A stretch of DNA of 64,000 bases from Ewingella americana (GCF_006438725.1 NZ_RCZD01000003.1:62001-126000); one strand, 5' to 3'; counted from the first letter of the stretch, positions 37,279-47,104 are shown. Notes: generated from the letters alone by a model not told the origin. Translations and numbers: made by a program.

Positions 37279-38469
37279 TTAAATCACTTTATGCGGGCCG
37301 AAGCATTCGTAGTGAATTCGGTCTTCACTCACGTTCATTGCCAGCAACTGTTTCGCCGCAAATTGCATAAAGCCCACCGGGCCACACAGATAGCATTCGG
37401 TGGCAGGATCTGCCAGCTGGCTTTGCAATTTGCCGAGATCCATCAGACCCTGATAGTGATAATTATCACCCGGCAGATCGAGCTCTTGCGGTTGGTTGTA
37501 CCAGACATGACTTTCCAACTGCGGCAGGCGTTCGCCGAGCGACTTCACTTCATCGGCAAAGGCATGAACCCCGCCATGTTCCGCTGCGTGGATCCACTGC
37601 ACCGGTGCCTGATGGCCGCCCGCTGCCAGCACATTCAGCATACCGAGCATCGGCGTCTGACCCACACCGGCTGAGATCAGTGCGACCGGCGTTTGTGGTG
37701 TGACGTTGAGGAAGAAATCACCGTGCGGTGCCGCAAGGTGAATCACATCCCCTGGTTGCGCCACGTTATGCAGGAAATTCGATACCTGACCCTGTTCTTC
37801 ACGTTTTACAGCGATGCGGTAGGTGTTGCCGTTCGGTGCCTGAGTCAGTGAGTACTGACGAATTTCCTGATGCGCCAGCGTTTCACTACGGATATAGACC
37901 GCCAGATATTGTCCGGCACGGAAATCCGCCACGGGCAGACCGTCGACAGGTTCCAGCAAGAAAGAGGTGATTAGCTGGCTCTGCGGCTGTTTTTCTTTGA
38001 TACGGAATTCGCGGGTGCCGGTCCAGCCACCACGTTCTTCGGCACTTTCCTGATAGATATCGGCTTCCCGCTGTATAAACACGCCAGCCAGCACGCCGTA
38101 GGCTTTACCCCAGGCATCCAGCACTTCCTGACCGGGGCTAAACATTTCGTCCAGCGTGGCAATCAGGTGTTCACCGACGATGTTGTACTGTTCAGGCCTG
38201 ATGGTGAAACTGGTGTGCTTCTGCGCAATACGCTCTACCGCGGGCAGCAGTGCGGCGAGATTTTCAATATTGGTCGCGTAAGCGCAGATGGCATCAAATA
38301 GCGCCTGGCGTTGATCGCCATTGCGCTGATTGCTCATGTTAAAAATGTCTTTCAACTCAGGATTGTGCGCAAACATGCGGTCATAAAAATGGGCGGTGAG
38401 TTTCGGCCCGGTCGCAGCCAGCAGAGGAATCGTGGATTTAACAGTCGCGATAGTTTTAGCATCTAGCAT
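37279..38469 (-). CDS. hmp: flavohemoglobin, nitric oxide dioxygenase
   Basis: ATG 38469 with GGAGATC gives 396 residues, the E. coli Hmp length; the frame stays open further upstream without coding character. The N-terminal globin domain ([28 protein letters not shown], proximal-His region [13 protein letters not shown]) is followed by an FAD domain ([14 protein letters not shown]) and an NAD domain ([23 protein letters not shown]). It converts nitric oxide to nitrate with oxygen and NADH. An NsrR operator lies upstream. It is divergent from glyA. Confidence 0.97.
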   Translation of the reverse strand: MLDAKTIATVKSTIPLLAATGPKLTAHFYDRMFAHNPELKDIFNMSNQRNGDQRQALFDAICAYATNIENLAALLPAVERIAQKHTSFTIRPEQYNIVGEHLIATLDEMFSPGQEVLDAWGKAYGVLAGVFIQREADIYQESAEERGGWTGTREFRIKEKQPQSQLITSFLLEPVDGLPVADFRAGQYLAVYIRSETLAHQEIRQYSLTQAPNGNTYRIAVKREEQGQVSNFLHNVAQPGDVIHLAAPHGDFFLNVTPQTPVALISAGVGQTPMLGMLNVLAAGGHQAPVQWIHAAEHGGVHAFADEVKSLGERLPQLESHVWYNQPQELDLPGDNYHYQGLMDLGKLQSQLADPATECYLCGPVGFMQFAAKQLLAMNVSEDRIHYECFGPHKVI

Positions 38470-38541
38470 GGTGATCTCCTTTCCCCCACGCCTTTGAAGC
38501 TTACGCAGTCGCCACTCCAATGCTTTTAGGGATATTAGTTT

Positions 38542-38565
38542 AAACATGTATTTTAAATGCATCTT
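38542..38565 (-). promoter_or_regulatory. NsrR operator of hmp
   Basis: On the minus strand, AAGATGCATTTA followed by AAATACATGTTT. This is an almost perfect 11-1-11 inverted repeat matching the NsrR consensus. NsrR would repress hmp until nitric oxide is present. Confidence 0.85.
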
Positions 38566-38722
38566 ATATAAAGCGATGATTACTGTAAATAGCCTTGTGA
38601 GTGTTAAGGGTTTGTTAAACACGGGCGCGCAGTCACAAAGCTGAGAAATATGCATGTCATGCTGAAGAAAACTCCCTTGATTATGCAGAGTGTTTAAGAG
38701 ATCAAAGCCTTGCCACAACTAG

Positions 38723-38738
38723 AGCCAATCGTTTGCCT
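38723..38738 (+). promoter_or_regulatory. possible PurR box of glyA
   Basis: AGCCAATCGTTTGCCT resembles the E. coli glyA PurR site (ACGCAAACGTTTGCGT-type consensus), about 105 nt before the glyA start. It is imperfect, so moderate support. Confidence 0.5.
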
Positions 38739-38843
38739 AAAAACCTTAAACTGACCCTATCCGAAGGCCGCTTAAACATTTACACTGTGGCGCAGAACCC
38801 GGAAGGGCATTTGATTTTTAGTTTGTTGAGTCAGGAGATGCAG

Positions 38844-40097
38844 ATGTTAAAGCGTGAAATGAACATTGCCGATTATGATGCTGAGCTGTGGGCAGCAATG
38901 GAGAAGGAAGTTGTTCGTCAGGAAGAACATATCGAGCTGATTGCGTCAGAAAACTACACCAGCCCGCGCGTGATGCAGGCACAGGGTTCTCAGCTGACCA
39001 ACAAATATGCCGAAGGTTATCCGGGCAAACGCTATTACGGCGGCTGTGAGTATGTGGATATCGTTGAGCAACTGGCGATTGACCGTGCAAAAGAGTTATT
39101 CGGTGCGGATTTCGCCAACGTTCAGCCGCACTCCGGCTCGCAGGCTAACTTCGCCGTGTATACCGCATTATTACAACCGGGCGACACCATTTTAGGGATG
39201 AACCTCGGCCATGGTGGTCACCTGACGCACGGTTCACCGGTAAACCTGTCCGGTAAACTGTACAACGTGGTGCCTTACGGCATCGACGAAAGCGGCGACA
39301 TTGATTACGACGACGTGAAACGTCAGGCCGAATTGCATAAACCAAAAATGATCATCGGTGGCTTCTCCGCCTTCTCCGGTATCGTTGATTGGGCAAAAAT
39401 GCGTGAAATCGCCGACAGCGTTGGTGCTTACTTCTTCGTGGACATGGCCCACGTTGCGGGTCTGATTGCCGCAGGCGTTTATCCTAACCCGGTTCCGCAC
39501 GCGCACATCGTGACCACCACCACCCACAAAACGCTGGCTGGTCCACGCGGTGGTTTGATTCTGGCGAAAGGCGGCAGCGAAGAGTTCTACAAAAAACTCA
39601 ACTCCGCAGTATTCCCTGGTGGCCAGGGCGGCCCGCTGATGCACGTGATTGCCGGTAAAGCGGTAGCACTGAAAGAAGCGATGGAACCTGAGTTCAAAAT
39701 CTACCAACAGCAAGTGGCTAAAAATGCCCGTGCCATGGTAGAAGTGGTTCTGGAACGCGGCTACAACGTGGTTTCCGGTGGTACTCATAACCATCTGTTC
39801 CTGATGGATCTGGTCGATAAAAACCTGACCGGTAAAGAAGCTGACGCAGCCCTAGGCCGCGCTAACATCACCGTGAACAAAAACAGCGTACCTAACGATC
39901 CGAAAAGCCCGTTTGTTACTTCAGGCGTGCGTATCGGCACACCAGCCGTGACCCGTCGTGGTTTCAAAGAAGCGGAAGTTCGCGAGCTGGCTGGCTGGAT
40001 TTGTGATGTTCTTGATAACATCAACGATGAAGCCACCATCGAACGTGTGAAGAACAAAGTTCTCGATATCTGCGCACGTTTCCCGGTTTACGCATAA
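38844..40097 (+). CDS. glyA: serine hydroxymethyltransferase
   Basis: ATG 38844 follows AGGAGA and gives 417 residues, as in E. coli. The PLP lysine is Lys229 in [14 protein letters not shown]. Substrate and cofactor regions include [26 protein letters not shown] and VDMAHVAGL. It interconverts serine and glycine while charging tetrahydrofolate with a one-carbon unit. Purine and methionine control is usual for glyA, and a PurR-like box is present upstream. An extension to 38733 is open but lacks a start signal. Confidence 0.98.
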   Translation: MLKREMNIADYDAELWAAMEKEVVRQEEHIELIASENYTSPRVMQAQGSQLTNKYAEGYPGKRYYGGCEYVDIVEQLAIDRAKELFGADFANVQPHSGSQANFAVYTALLQPGDTILGMNLGHGGHLTHGSPVNLSGKLYNVVPYGIDESGDIDYDDVKRQAELHKPKMIIGGFSAFSGIVDWAKMREIADSVGAYFFVDMAHVAGLIAAGVYPNPVPHAHIVTTTTHKTLAGPRGGLILAKGGSEEFYKKLNSAVFPGGQGGPLMHVIAGKAVALKEAMEPEFKIYQQQVAKNARAMVEVVLERGYNVVSGGTHNHLFLMDLVDKNLTGKEADAALGRANITVNKNSVPNDPKSPFVTSGVRIGTPAVTRRGFKEAEVRELAGWICDVLDNINDEATIERVKNKVLDICARFPVYA

Positions 40098-40138
40098 TCG
40101 CGTGAACGGCAGATAGCTTGTGTTCTGACACAAAAATC

Positions 40139-40163
40139 AAACCCGCTTCGGCGGGTTTTTTTG
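40139..40163 (+). terminator. rho-independent terminator of glyA
   Basis: AAACCCGC TTCG GCGGGTTT with a run of seven Ts. Confidence 0.93.
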
Positions 40164-40275
40164 TGGATAATAATTATAACTGTGAGCTACCTTGCATTGT
40201 TCTTTCCTGAACACGACTGCTCGTTGCTAGCCAGTGTGACCTCTGTCAAAGTATTGCCCTCAAACCGGAGGAATT

Positions 40276-41424
40276 ATGGTATTGCGTTCAACGTATTGGC
40301 TGGCACTCAGCTATTTCACCTATTTTTTCAGTTACGGTATTTTCCTGCCTTTCTTTGGCGTGTGGCTCAAAGGGGAGGGCATCTCTTCTGAAAATATCGG
40401 TTTATTGCTGGGGGCCGGTCTGGTTTCACGCTTCCTCGGTACCTTGATTATTTCTCCCGCCATCAAAGATCCTGCACATTTAGTCACTGGCCTGCGCATT
40501 CTGGCGCTGCTGACCTTGGTCTTTGCCGTTGGGTATTGGTTCGGCAATAGCTGGGCTTGGCTGATGATCAACATCGCCGGTTTCAGCCTGTTCTTCGGCC
40601 CGCTGGTACCACTGACCGACGCGCTGTCCGGCACGCTGCAACGCCAAATCAAAATGGACTATGGCAAAGTCCGCGTCTGGGGATCGATCGCCTTCGTGAT
40701 TGGTTCAGCCCTTACCGGTAAGTTGGTCTCGGTGTACGGTCACACCGCGATTTTGTACTCGCTGACCGCCGGTGTCGCGGCGATGCTGCTTGGCATGTTG
40801 CTGCGCCCGAGTGTCAAACCGGTGGGCGAGAAGCGCGAAAGCAGTGCGCCGACCATCTCATGGAAAGCTTTGCTCAGTGAAACCCCCGTTTGGCGTTTTC
40901 TGCTGTGCGTCACTTTGCTGCAAGGCGCACACGCCGCGTACTACGGTTTCAGCGCGATTTACTGGCAGGACAAAGGCTATTCCGCCTCGGTCGTGGGCTA
41001 TTTGTGGTCGCTGGGTGTGGTGGCCGAAGTGCTGGTCTTCACGTTCAGTCATCGGCTTTTCCGTCGCTGGGGGGCACGGGATCTGCTGCTGCTCTCTGCC
41101 TGCTGTGGCGTGGTGCGTTGGGCGATGATGGGGGCCTTTATCGAACTGCCGTGGCTGATCCTGATTCAAATATTGCACTGCGGCAGCTTTACCGTTTGCC
41201 ATCTGGCGGGTATGCGGTTTATCGCGTCACGGCCAAGGGATCAGGTGATCCGCCTGCAATCGGTTTACTCTGCGCTGGCGATGGGCGGTGGGATCGCAGT
41301 GATGACGATGGTGTCTGGTTTCTTATTTGAACATCTGCACGCAGGGTTGTTCTTCGTCATGGCGGCGGTGGCGGCTCCGGCTATTTTCCTGCGGCCAAAA
41401 GTGACGCCGAGCGCGGCGGCTTAA
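40276..41424 (+). CDS. hcaT: MFS transporter HcaT
   Basis: 382 residues and about twelve membrane segments. It starts MVLRSTYWLALSYFTYFFSYG behind GGAGG and matches E. coli HcaT along its length (LLLGAGLVSRFLGTLII, GPLVPLTDALSGTLQ, GAHAAYYGFSAIYWQ, HCGSFTVCHLAGMRFIA). HcaT is a putative 3-phenylpropionate importer of the nucleoside/H+ symporter-like MFS branch. The hca dioxygenase genes are not beside it here, nor would they be needed for its presence. The 3' end overlaps that of csiE by 4 nt on the opposite strand. Confidence 0.92.
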   Translation: MVLRSTYWLALSYFTYFFSYGIFLPFFGVWLKGEGISSENIGLLLGAGLVSRFLGTLIISPAIKDPAHLVTGLRILALLTLVFAVGYWFGNSWAWLMINIAGFSLFFGPLVPLTDALSGTLQRQIKMDYGKVRVWGSIAFVIGSALTGKLVSVYGHTAILYSLTAGVAAMLLGMLLRPSVKPVGEKRESSAPTISWKALLSETPVWRFLLCVTLLQGAHAAYYGFSAIYWQDKGYSASVVGYLWSLGVVAEVLVFTFSHRLFRRWGARDLLLLSACCGVVRWAMMGAFIELPWLILIQILHCGSFTVCHLAGMRFIASRPRDQVIRLQSVYSALAMGGGIAVMTMVSGFLFEHLHAGLFFVMAAVAAPAIFLRPKVTPSAAA

Positions 41425-42716
41425 GGAGCTTCGAGCAGCGAGCGGATACGTTTTCGCTGCTCTTTTGCCAGAGGAAGTTGGGTGTGGATCACCAACGGAT
41501 CGGCGTCGGTGATGCGGGTGGCATAGGGGGTGACAATCATCGCAACCCCATCGGGTGCGCCGCACTGCTGAAACTCCGTCAGCGTCTGGTATTTTATGTT
41601 GAGCGGCAGTAACGTCGCTTCGCGGATTTGCTGCTCGACCGCCTCTTCCAGCTGTGGGTTGTCGTGAGTCAGCAGCAAAATCTGTTTCTCCTGCAACGCG
41701 TTCCCCTGCATCAGCCACGCCCCGAACATCACCGCCACCAGGCCAATCTCCTCCTCAGAAAGACAAATGCGGTACTCCTGCTGAAAATCCTCCAGGGCTT
41801 CACGTGTGGTACGCACCAGCCGTGGGTACATCCGCGTCACTTCATCCTGCAATAAATTATCGATACCGATAGCAAAATGGCAGCGCTCAATCGCCGGGCC
41901 AAGATGCGCGAACAACTGGCGGATTAACCCTTCGTCGCTGCTGAACTTCATGCCTGCGACATCCTGAAAATTCTCCACCACCCGTTCAATCTGGTGCATC
42001 AGGCGCTGATCTTCATCGGACCCTGAGCTGTGATAGCTGTGGTTTCTTAACAACCGAAGTAGCAGGGTAAAAAAGTCACGTTCGCCTTCCGCCAGCAGGC
42101 CCGAACTGAGTTGCTGTAACTGGCTGAACAGGCAGCTGGCGGCGAGGTATTCCGGTTTATCACGCAGCCATTCACTTTGTAGAGTATCGAACGCGACCGG
42201 GCTAAACGGCGTATCGCGTTGGGTGGCATTCTGCCACAGGCAATATTGCAGATAGAGACGCAGGAATTCCTGATCGCGCTCGCTGAATTCGCGGCCAAGC
42301 TGCACGGCGCACTGCTGAATTAAGGTTGTCAATTGCTGCTGACGAAAGCGGTCGTCAGCAAAGGCGTGGGTTTGCAGGCTCTGATGTAACCAGGGAGTAA
42401 AATGGTCGGCGATAAACTGCGGAGAGGTGCGCAGGGCGCGGCGCAATCCGTGGAACAGACATAAACGCTGATCCAGCAATGTGCCCTGTAACTGGCAGGT
42501 GTCTTCACCAAAGGCGAGAATATCCAGATGATGTAAGCGCTGGATCTCACGGTTGACCTCGGCAATGTCCTGCCGGGTTGTCGGGAGATCTGTGCCATTG
42601 ATTTGGCTGATGGTCTCCAGTTGCACCGCCGGTAACGGCGCATACAGCATCAACAGAACATGGCAGCGCCGTTGTTGACCGGAGAGCTCAGGCACGGGAT
42701 GAGTGTCCAGGCTCAT
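41421..42716 (-). CDS. csiE: stationary-phase inducible protein CsiE
   Basis: About 432-438 residues depending on start. ATG 42716 (MSLDTHPVPEL) is close to the E. coli length; ATG 42734 is also open. Two PRD-like helical domains are visible, with HFAIGIDNLLQDEVTRMYPRLVRT and EYRICLSEEEIGLVAVMFGAWL. A C-terminal EIIB-like part has QILLLTHDNPQLEEAVEQQI and VAMIVTPYATRI. CsiE resembles antiterminator regulators without a clear nucleic-acid-binding start. In E. coli it is under CRP and RpoS. Its exact role is unknown. Confidence 0.88.
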   Translation of the reverse strand: MSLDTHPVPELSGQQRRCHVLLMLYAPLPAVQLETISQINGTDLPTTRQDIAEVNREIQRLHHLDILAFGEDTCQLQGTLLDQRLCLFHGLRRALRTSPQFIADHFTPWLHQSLQTHAFADDRFRQQQLTTLIQQCAVQLGREFSERDQEFLRLYLQYCLWQNATQRDTPFSPVAFDTLQSEWLRDKPEYLAASCLFSQLQQLSSGLLAEGERDFFTLLLRLLRNHSYHSSGSDEDQRLMHQIERVVENFQDVAGMKFSSDEGLIRQLFAHLGPAIERCHFAIGIDNLLQDEVTRMYPRLVRTTREALEDFQQEYRICLSEEEIGLVAVMFGAWLMQGNALQEKQILLLTHDNPQLEEAVEQQIREATLLPLNIKYQTLTEFQQCGAPDGVAMIVTPYATRITDADPLVIHTQLPLAKEQRKRIRSLLEAP

Positions 42717-42865
42717 AGAGTTCTTAGTGACCATTAGAAGTGAAATTATAAGTCAAGCATAGCAAATGACTTGTTGCGCAACGGGTGAGAGTTCACGGTT
42801 TTACACCGGCTTACAACTCAGATCACAGATATTTCTTTCGACTGCTTAATCGGTTCTGAAAAAGC

Positions 42866-42880
42866 TGTTACTTTGTAACA
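42866..42880 (+). promoter_or_regulatory. inverted-repeat operator, possibly Zur
   Basis: TGTTAC-TTT-GTAACA, a perfect 6-3-6 palindrome 39 nt before the zevA-like start. It resembles the Zur core TGTTATATTATAACA and precedes a metal-transport pair. The Zur assignment is an inference. Confidence 0.5.
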
Positions 42881-42918
42881 ATTGAACGTGCAGATTAACT
42901 GACTTACGGGCCTTAACC

Positions 42919-43590
42919 ATGGAAAAGACCGCGCTCTGCGCCAGGAAACGGCGTGCTTCCCGCTTCATCAGGTTGCTGTTGAGCGGTTTTCTGGCATTGC
43001 CGCTGGCCGTTTACGCGCACCCTCACAGCTTCATTGATATGCAAACCACGCTGGTCACCCAACAACAGCAGCTGACCGGCCTGAAAATGGTCTGGACGAT
43101 GGACGAAATCACCTCCGCAGATTTGCTGTATGACGCGCAAAAAGCCCAAACTGATTCGGATATCTGGAAAAAACTGGCCGCTGAAGTGATGGCTCGCGTA
43201 CTTAGCCAACACTATTTCACCGATTTTTATCGCGACGGCAAACCGGTCAAATATCTGGATCTCCCCAGCGAATATAAGCTGTCACGCAAAGGCGATCAGG
43301 CGGTGCTGGAGTTTGTGATGCCTCTGGCCGTGCCGCAGCCGTTAAGCGGAAAACCGATGATCTTCTCCACTTTCGATCCGAGTTACTTCGTGGATATGAC
43401 TTATAAAGATCAGAATGCATTGCATCTGCCGCCGGAACTGGCGAAGTCTTGCAGCATCAATCTTTTTACCCCCAAGCCCAATGCTTCACTGCAAAGCTAC
43501 GCGTTGTCTTTGGATAAGGCCGACGCGCCGCCGGAAGATATGGATTTAGGTCAGCAGTTTGCGCAAAAGGTCACCGTACAATGTCATTAA
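42919..43590 (+). CDS. zevA: DUF1007 periplasmic protein, ZevA-like
   Basis: 223 residues with an N-terminal signal (RLLLSGFLALPLAVYA) followed by AHPHSFIDMQTTL, the hallmark DUF1007 start with two histidines exposed after cleavage. VWTMDEITSADLLYD and FDPSYFVDMTY are also conserved. In Haemophilus the homologues ZevA and ZevB act together in zinc acquisition. The next gene overlaps by 10 nt and encodes the NicO-family partner, as expected. The metal in this organism is inferred, not shown. Confidence 0.78.
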   Translation: MEKTALCARKRRASRFIRLLLSGFLALPLAVYAHPHSFIDMQTTLVTQQQQLTGLKMVWTMDEITSADLLYDAQKAQTDSDIWKKLAAEVMARVLSQHYFTDFYRDGKPVKYLDLPSEYKLSRKGDQAVLEFVMPLAVPQPLSGKPMIFSTFDPSYFVDMTYKDQNALHLPPELAKSCSINLFTPKPNASLQSYALSLDKADAPPEDMDLGQQFAQKVTVQCH

Positions 43591-44597
43591 ATAGGCGTGA
43601 AAAGCGTCGCCACTGGGCCTGGGATCTGTGGCCGTTGGTGGTATTTCTGTTGCTACTGGCTGCCGGTGGCGCGTTGTTCTGGCAGTACTGGCCGCGCATT
43701 TTGCTCAGCAGTATTGTCTGGCAAAGGGATCTGCATCAGGAACTGGCCAACTTGTTGCAGCAGGTGAAAGCCAGCCCGCAGAAAGCCGGGCTGACGCTGA
43801 TGGGCTTCAGTCTGATTTACGGCATCGTCCACGCCATCGGGCCTGGGCATGGCAAAATTGTCATCACCACCTATCTGGCGACGCATCCTTCCCGGCTGAG
43901 AAATAGCCTGAAATTGACCTTTGCTTCGGCGGTGGTGCAGGGGCTGGTGGCTGTATTACTCGTTACGGTGATGTTGGGTGTGCTTCAACTTTCATCGCGC
44001 CAGCTGCACGAAAGCAGTTTCTGGCTGGAGAGGGGCAGCTTCATTCTGGTGATGTTGCTCGGCGTGTTGCTGTGCTGGCGGGCTATCCGGCGCTGTTATC
44101 ACACCTTAAAAAATCTGCCAACCAAACCCGGTCTGACTATCCGGCAGTTACGGCCGCTGGATGAAAACCATGTCCATGACGATCACTGCGGTTGCGGACA
44201 TCAGCATCTGCCTACGGATCAGCAGCTTCAGGCGGGCAGTGACTGGCGAACTCAGGCGACGATTGTGCTGGCGATGGGGCTTAGGCCCTGTTCCGGGGCG
44301 ATCATGGTGTTGCTGTTTTCCAAAGTGATCGGCGTCTATTTGTGGGGCGTACTTTCTGCGCTGGTGATGGCGCTCGGGACATCCATCACCGTGTCGCTTA
44401 TCGGGCTGATGGTGTTTTACAGCCGGGCGATGGCAGTAAAGCTCAGTGCGAAACGCACGCCTGCCGCGTGGCAAACTGTAGCCTGGTCAGCCCTGGCGCT
44501 GGCGGGTGGGGTCGTGCTGCTGCTGGCGGGGGTACTGCTCTACAATGCCAGCGCGGCGTCGGCAGGTGGGGGAATCGGCCCTTTCGGTCGCGGATAG
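43581..44597 (+). CDS. zevB: NicO/RcnA-family metal transporter, ZevB-like
   Basis: 338 residues and about seven membrane segments. Diagnostic motifs are AIGPGHGKIVITTYLATH and GLRPCSGAIMVLLFSKV. A His/Cys/Asp-rich cytoplasmic or periplasmic loop (DENHVHDDHCGCGHQH) can bind zinc, nickel or cobalt. It overlaps the ZevA-like gene by 10 nt and forms a two-gene operon with it. A terminator shared with suhB follows. In nickel/cobalt exporters (RcnA) the same fold works outward, so transport direction is not certain. Confidence 0.82.
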   Translation: MSLNRREKRRHWAWDLWPLVVFLLLLAAGGALFWQYWPRILLSSIVWQRDLHQELANLLQQVKASPQKAGLTLMGFSLIYGIVHAIGPGHGKIVITTYLATHPSRLRNSLKLTFASAVVQGLVAVLLVTVMLGVLQLSSRQLHESSFWLERGSFILVMLLGVLLCWRAIRRCYHTLKNLPTKPGLTIRQLRPLDENHVHDDHCGCGHQHLPTDQQLQAGSDWRTQATIVLAMGLRPCSGAIMVLLFSKVIGVYLWGVLSALVMALGTSITVSLIGLMVFYSRAMAVKLSAKRTPAAWQTVAWSALALAGGVVLLLAGVLLYNASAASAGGGIGPFGRG

Positions 44598-44613
44598 CGG
44601 GCGAATTTCAGAC

Positions 44614-44650
44614 ATAAAAAAACGGACGTTTTTAGCGTCCGTTTTTTTTA
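44614..44650. terminator. bidirectional terminator between zevB and suhB
   Basis: AACGGACG / CGTCCGTT stem flanked by A and T tracts on both sides. Confidence 0.9.
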
Positions 44651-44670
44651 CTGAGTGGCGGGAAACGGAA

Positions 44671-45474
44671 TTAACGTTTCAGCGCTTCGCTCAGTTCTTC
44701 ACGCATGGTATTGATAATACCTTTTACGACGCGTGGGTTACCGGCAACCACGTTGCCAGACATATAATGGTTATGGCCGCCAACAAAGTCGGTCACCACG
44801 CCGCCAGATTCACGAACCAGCAGTTCGCCACCCGCGAAATCCCACGGTTTCAGACCGATTTCGAAGAAACCGTCAACGCGGCCTGCGGCCACGTAAGCCA
44901 GGTCCAGCGCAGCAGAACCTGTGCGGCGGAAGTCAGCGCATTCGCCAAACAGTTTGCCGAGGATATTCATGTAGCTGTTTGCGTGTTGCTTCACTTTGAA
45001 CGGGAAGCCGGTCGCCAGAATGGTGCCGTCTAAGTCTTTCGCTGAGGTGCCGCGCAGACGGTAACCGTTGAGCTGTGCGCCCTGACCGCGGCTGGCGGTG
45101 AAGAGTTCGTTACGCATTGGGTCGTAAACTACCGCAACTTCAGTGCGGCCTTTGATGCGCACGGCGATAGAAACAGCAAAATGAGGGAGACGTTTAACGA
45201 AGTTGGTGGTGCCATCCAGTGGGTCGATAATCCATTGTACATCGTTGTCTTCGCCTGCCAGTTCACCACACTCTTCACTGATAATGGTGTGTTTTGGATA
45301 GGACTTGCGAATAACGTCGATAATCATGTGTTCTGCATCGCGGTCTACGTTGGTAACAAAATCATTGGTACCTTTTTGAGTCGCTTCTACAGAGTCTGGC
45401 GTTTCGTAATGTTTGGCAATTAGGTTACCGGCCTTGCGCGCAGCGCGCACGGCGATGGTGAGCATCGGATGCAT
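44671..45474 (-). CDS. suhB: inositol-1-monophosphatase / Nus factor SuhB
   Basis: 267 residues, identical in length to E. coli SuhB. The metal-binding motif WIIDPLDGTTNFVKRLPHF and the second motif KPWDFAGGELLVRESGG mark the Li+-sensitive phosphatase family. Besides hydrolysing inositol monophosphates, SuhB is part of the rRNA antitermination complex. It is divergent from trmJ, as in E. coli. Confidence 0.97.
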   Translation of the reverse strand: MHPMLTIAVRAARKAGNLIAKHYETPDSVEATQKGTNDFVTNVDRDAEHMIIDVIRKSYPKHTIISEECGELAGEDNDVQWIIDPLDGTTNFVKRLPHFAVSIAVRIKGRTEVAVVYDPMRNELFTASRGQGAQLNGYRLRGTSAKDLDGTILATGFPFKVKQHANSYMNILGKLFGECADFRRTGSAALDLAYVAAGRVDGFFEIGLKPWDFAGGELLVRESGGVVTDFVGGHNHYMSGNVVAGNPRVVKGIINTMREELSEALKR

Positions 45475-45601
45475 GGATATCTTCCAACTAGGATGTTAAA
45501 GAACGGGAATACGGGAAACGGCGCGCAGTATAGCAGGCGTTCGTAAAGTTGACTACCGTTGTGTTAAGCTGTTGTGATTTTCCGCTACGCTCAGAGTCTC
45601 T

Positions 45602-46330
45602 ATGCTGCACAATATCCGCATCGTTTTGGTTGAAACTTCCCACACGGGCAACATGGGTTCCACCGCCCGCGCTATGAAAACCATGGGTTTATCGAACCTG
45701 TACTTGGTTAACCCGCTGGTTAAGCCTGATTCACAGGCGATCTCTTTGTCCGCCGGGGCGAGTGATGTTATCGGCAATGCGAAAATCGTCGATACTCTCG
45801 ACGAAGCGCTGGCCGGTTGCAGTCTGGTTATCGGCACCAGCGCCCGTTCACGCACCTTGCCATGGCCGATGCTTGAGCCACGCGAGTGCGGTGAAATGAG
45901 CGCGAAAACTGCTGAGAGCGCGCCGGTCGCGCTGGTATTTGGCCGTGAACGTGTAGGGCTGACCAACGAAGAGCTGCAAAAATGTAACTACCACGTCTGT
46001 ATTCCGGCTAATCCTGAATACAGTTCGCTAAATCTGGCGATGGCGGTACAGATTATTGCCTATGAAGTTCGCGTCGCACATCTTGCTATGCTTGAAGCGG
46101 GCAAGCCACAGATTGAGTATGAAGAAACGCCTTATCCATTGGTTGATGATCTCGAACGCTTTTATCAGCACCTTGAGCAAACTCTGCTGCAAACCGGCTT
46201 TATCCGTCAGGCGCATCCGGGCCAGGTGATGAGTAAATTGCGTCGTTTGTTCACCCGTGCACGCCCTGAATCTCAGGAACTGAACATCCTGCGCGGCATT
46301 TTGACCTCCATCGATAAAGGCCATAAATAA
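45602..46330 (+). CDS. trmJ: tRNA (Cm32/Um32) methyltransferase TrmJ
   Basis: 242 residues of the SPOUT class. The N-terminus [22 protein letters not shown] and the knot motifs [15 protein letters not shown] and [19 protein letters not shown] are all present. It methylates the ribose of position 32 in several tRNAs using SAM, as a dimer. It lies directly upstream of iscR, the conserved order, with an IscR-type site between the two. Confidence 0.96.
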   Translation: MLHNIRIVLVETSHTGNMGSTARAMKTMGLSNLYLVNPLVKPDSQAISLSAGASDVIGNAKIVDTLDEALAGCSLVIGTSARSRTLPWPMLEPRECGEMSAKTAESAPVALVFGRERVGLTNEELQKCNYHVCIPANPEYSSLNLAMAVQIIAYEVRVAHLAMLEAGKPQIEYEETPYPLVDDLERFYQHLEQTLLQTGFIRQAHPGQVMSKLRRLFTRARPESQELNILRGILTSIDKGHK

Positions 46331-46353
46331 TACTTGAGTAAATTACTAGGTTA

Positions 46354-46379
46354 AATAGTTGACTGTTTTACTCGGGAAT
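46354..46379 (+). promoter_or_regulatory. IscR site / promoter of iscR
   Basis: AATAGTTGACTGTTTTACTC and following GGGAAT resemble the E. coli iscR promoter site (AATAGTTGACCAATTTACTC). IscR with its cluster would repress its own gene here. Confidence 0.75.
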
Positions 46380-46434
46380 GGCAGACTCGTTTATATGTTC
46401 TACCCCATCGTATTCACCAACAGGTAACCATGCT

Positions 46435-46929
46435 ATGAGACTGACATCCAAGGGTCGTTATGCCGTAACCGCTATGCTTGATGTGGCACTGCATTCACAG
46501 GAAGGTCCGGTACCTTTAGCCGATATTTCCGAACGCCAGGGCATCTCTCTTTCCTACCTTGAGCAACTGTTTTCGCGTCTGCGTAAAAACGGTCTGGTTG
46601 CCAGCGTGCGTGGTCCGGGTGGTGGTTATCTGCTGGGTAAAGATGCCGGTGAGATTGCAGTCGGTGCGGTGATCACCGCCGTCGACGAATCCGTTGATGC
46701 GACCCGTTGCCAGGGTAAAGAAGGCTGCCAGAATGGCGAACGCTGCCTGACTCATACCCTGTGGCGTGATTTGAGTGAGCGCATTAGCGGCTTCCTCAAT
46801 AACATTACGCTGGGTGAGTTGGTGAATAACCAGGAAATCCTGGAAGTGGCCGACCGCCAGAACGGTGAACCACGCCGACAGACCAGTAGCCGCATTCTTG
46901 AAACGATCAATGTCAATTTAAGAGCCTGA
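46435..46929 (+). CDS. iscR: iron-sulfur cluster regulator IscR
   Basis: ATG 46435 gives 164 residues. The Rrf2-type winged helix ([20 protein letters not shown], then [28 protein letters not shown], shown split) is intact. The [2Fe-2S] ligands Cys92, Cys98, Cys104 and His107 ([17 protein letters not shown]) are all present. IscR senses cluster supply, represses isc when loaded and activates suf when empty. Unusually, a strong terminator follows and most of the isc operon is missing downstream, although the regulator shows no sign of decay. Confidence 0.96.
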   Translation: MRLTSKGRYAVTAMLDVALHSQEGPVPLADISERQGISLSYLEQLFSRLRKNGLVASVRGPGGGYLLGKDAGEIAVGAVITAVDESVDATRCQGKEGCQNGERCLTHTLWRDLSERISGFLNNITLGELVNNQEILEVADRQNGEPRRQTSSRILETINVNLRA

Positions 46930-46963
46930 GTGTCTTTAGACTGGCGATGTTTAGAATGATGAG

Positions 46964-46991
46964 AAGGGCTGCCGTGGGCAGCCTTTTTTTA
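46964..46991 (+). terminator. rho-independent terminator between iscR and iscS
   Basis: GGCTGCC / GGCAGCC 7-bp stem with a GTG loop and seven Ts. It would uncouple iscS from the iscR promoter. Confidence 0.88.
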
Positions 46992-47104
46992 TCATTTCAG
47001 CAACGGCACTATTTCCCTTTTAAGAATCAATGAAGCCGTTTTAAACTAACCCCCGATTTTCACTCTTTTGTTCGCCCCAACGCGCAGTACGGAGCACGCC
47101 CGCC

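Noticed and set aside
38470..38718. Upstream extension of hmp by 83 codons
   Set aside because: The extension crosses the NsrR operator and promoter and is absent from Hmp proteins; ATG 38469 gives the exact 396-residue length.
38733..38843. Upstream extension of glyA from TTG
   Set aside because: The 417-residue form from ATG 38844 has the AGGAGA site and the exact family length; the extension overlaps the control region.
41421..41424. 4-nt overlap of convergent hcaT and csiE ends (and 18 nt for sseB and the RpiR-type gene)
   Set aside because: Short convergent overlaps are common in compact genomes and need no special explanation.
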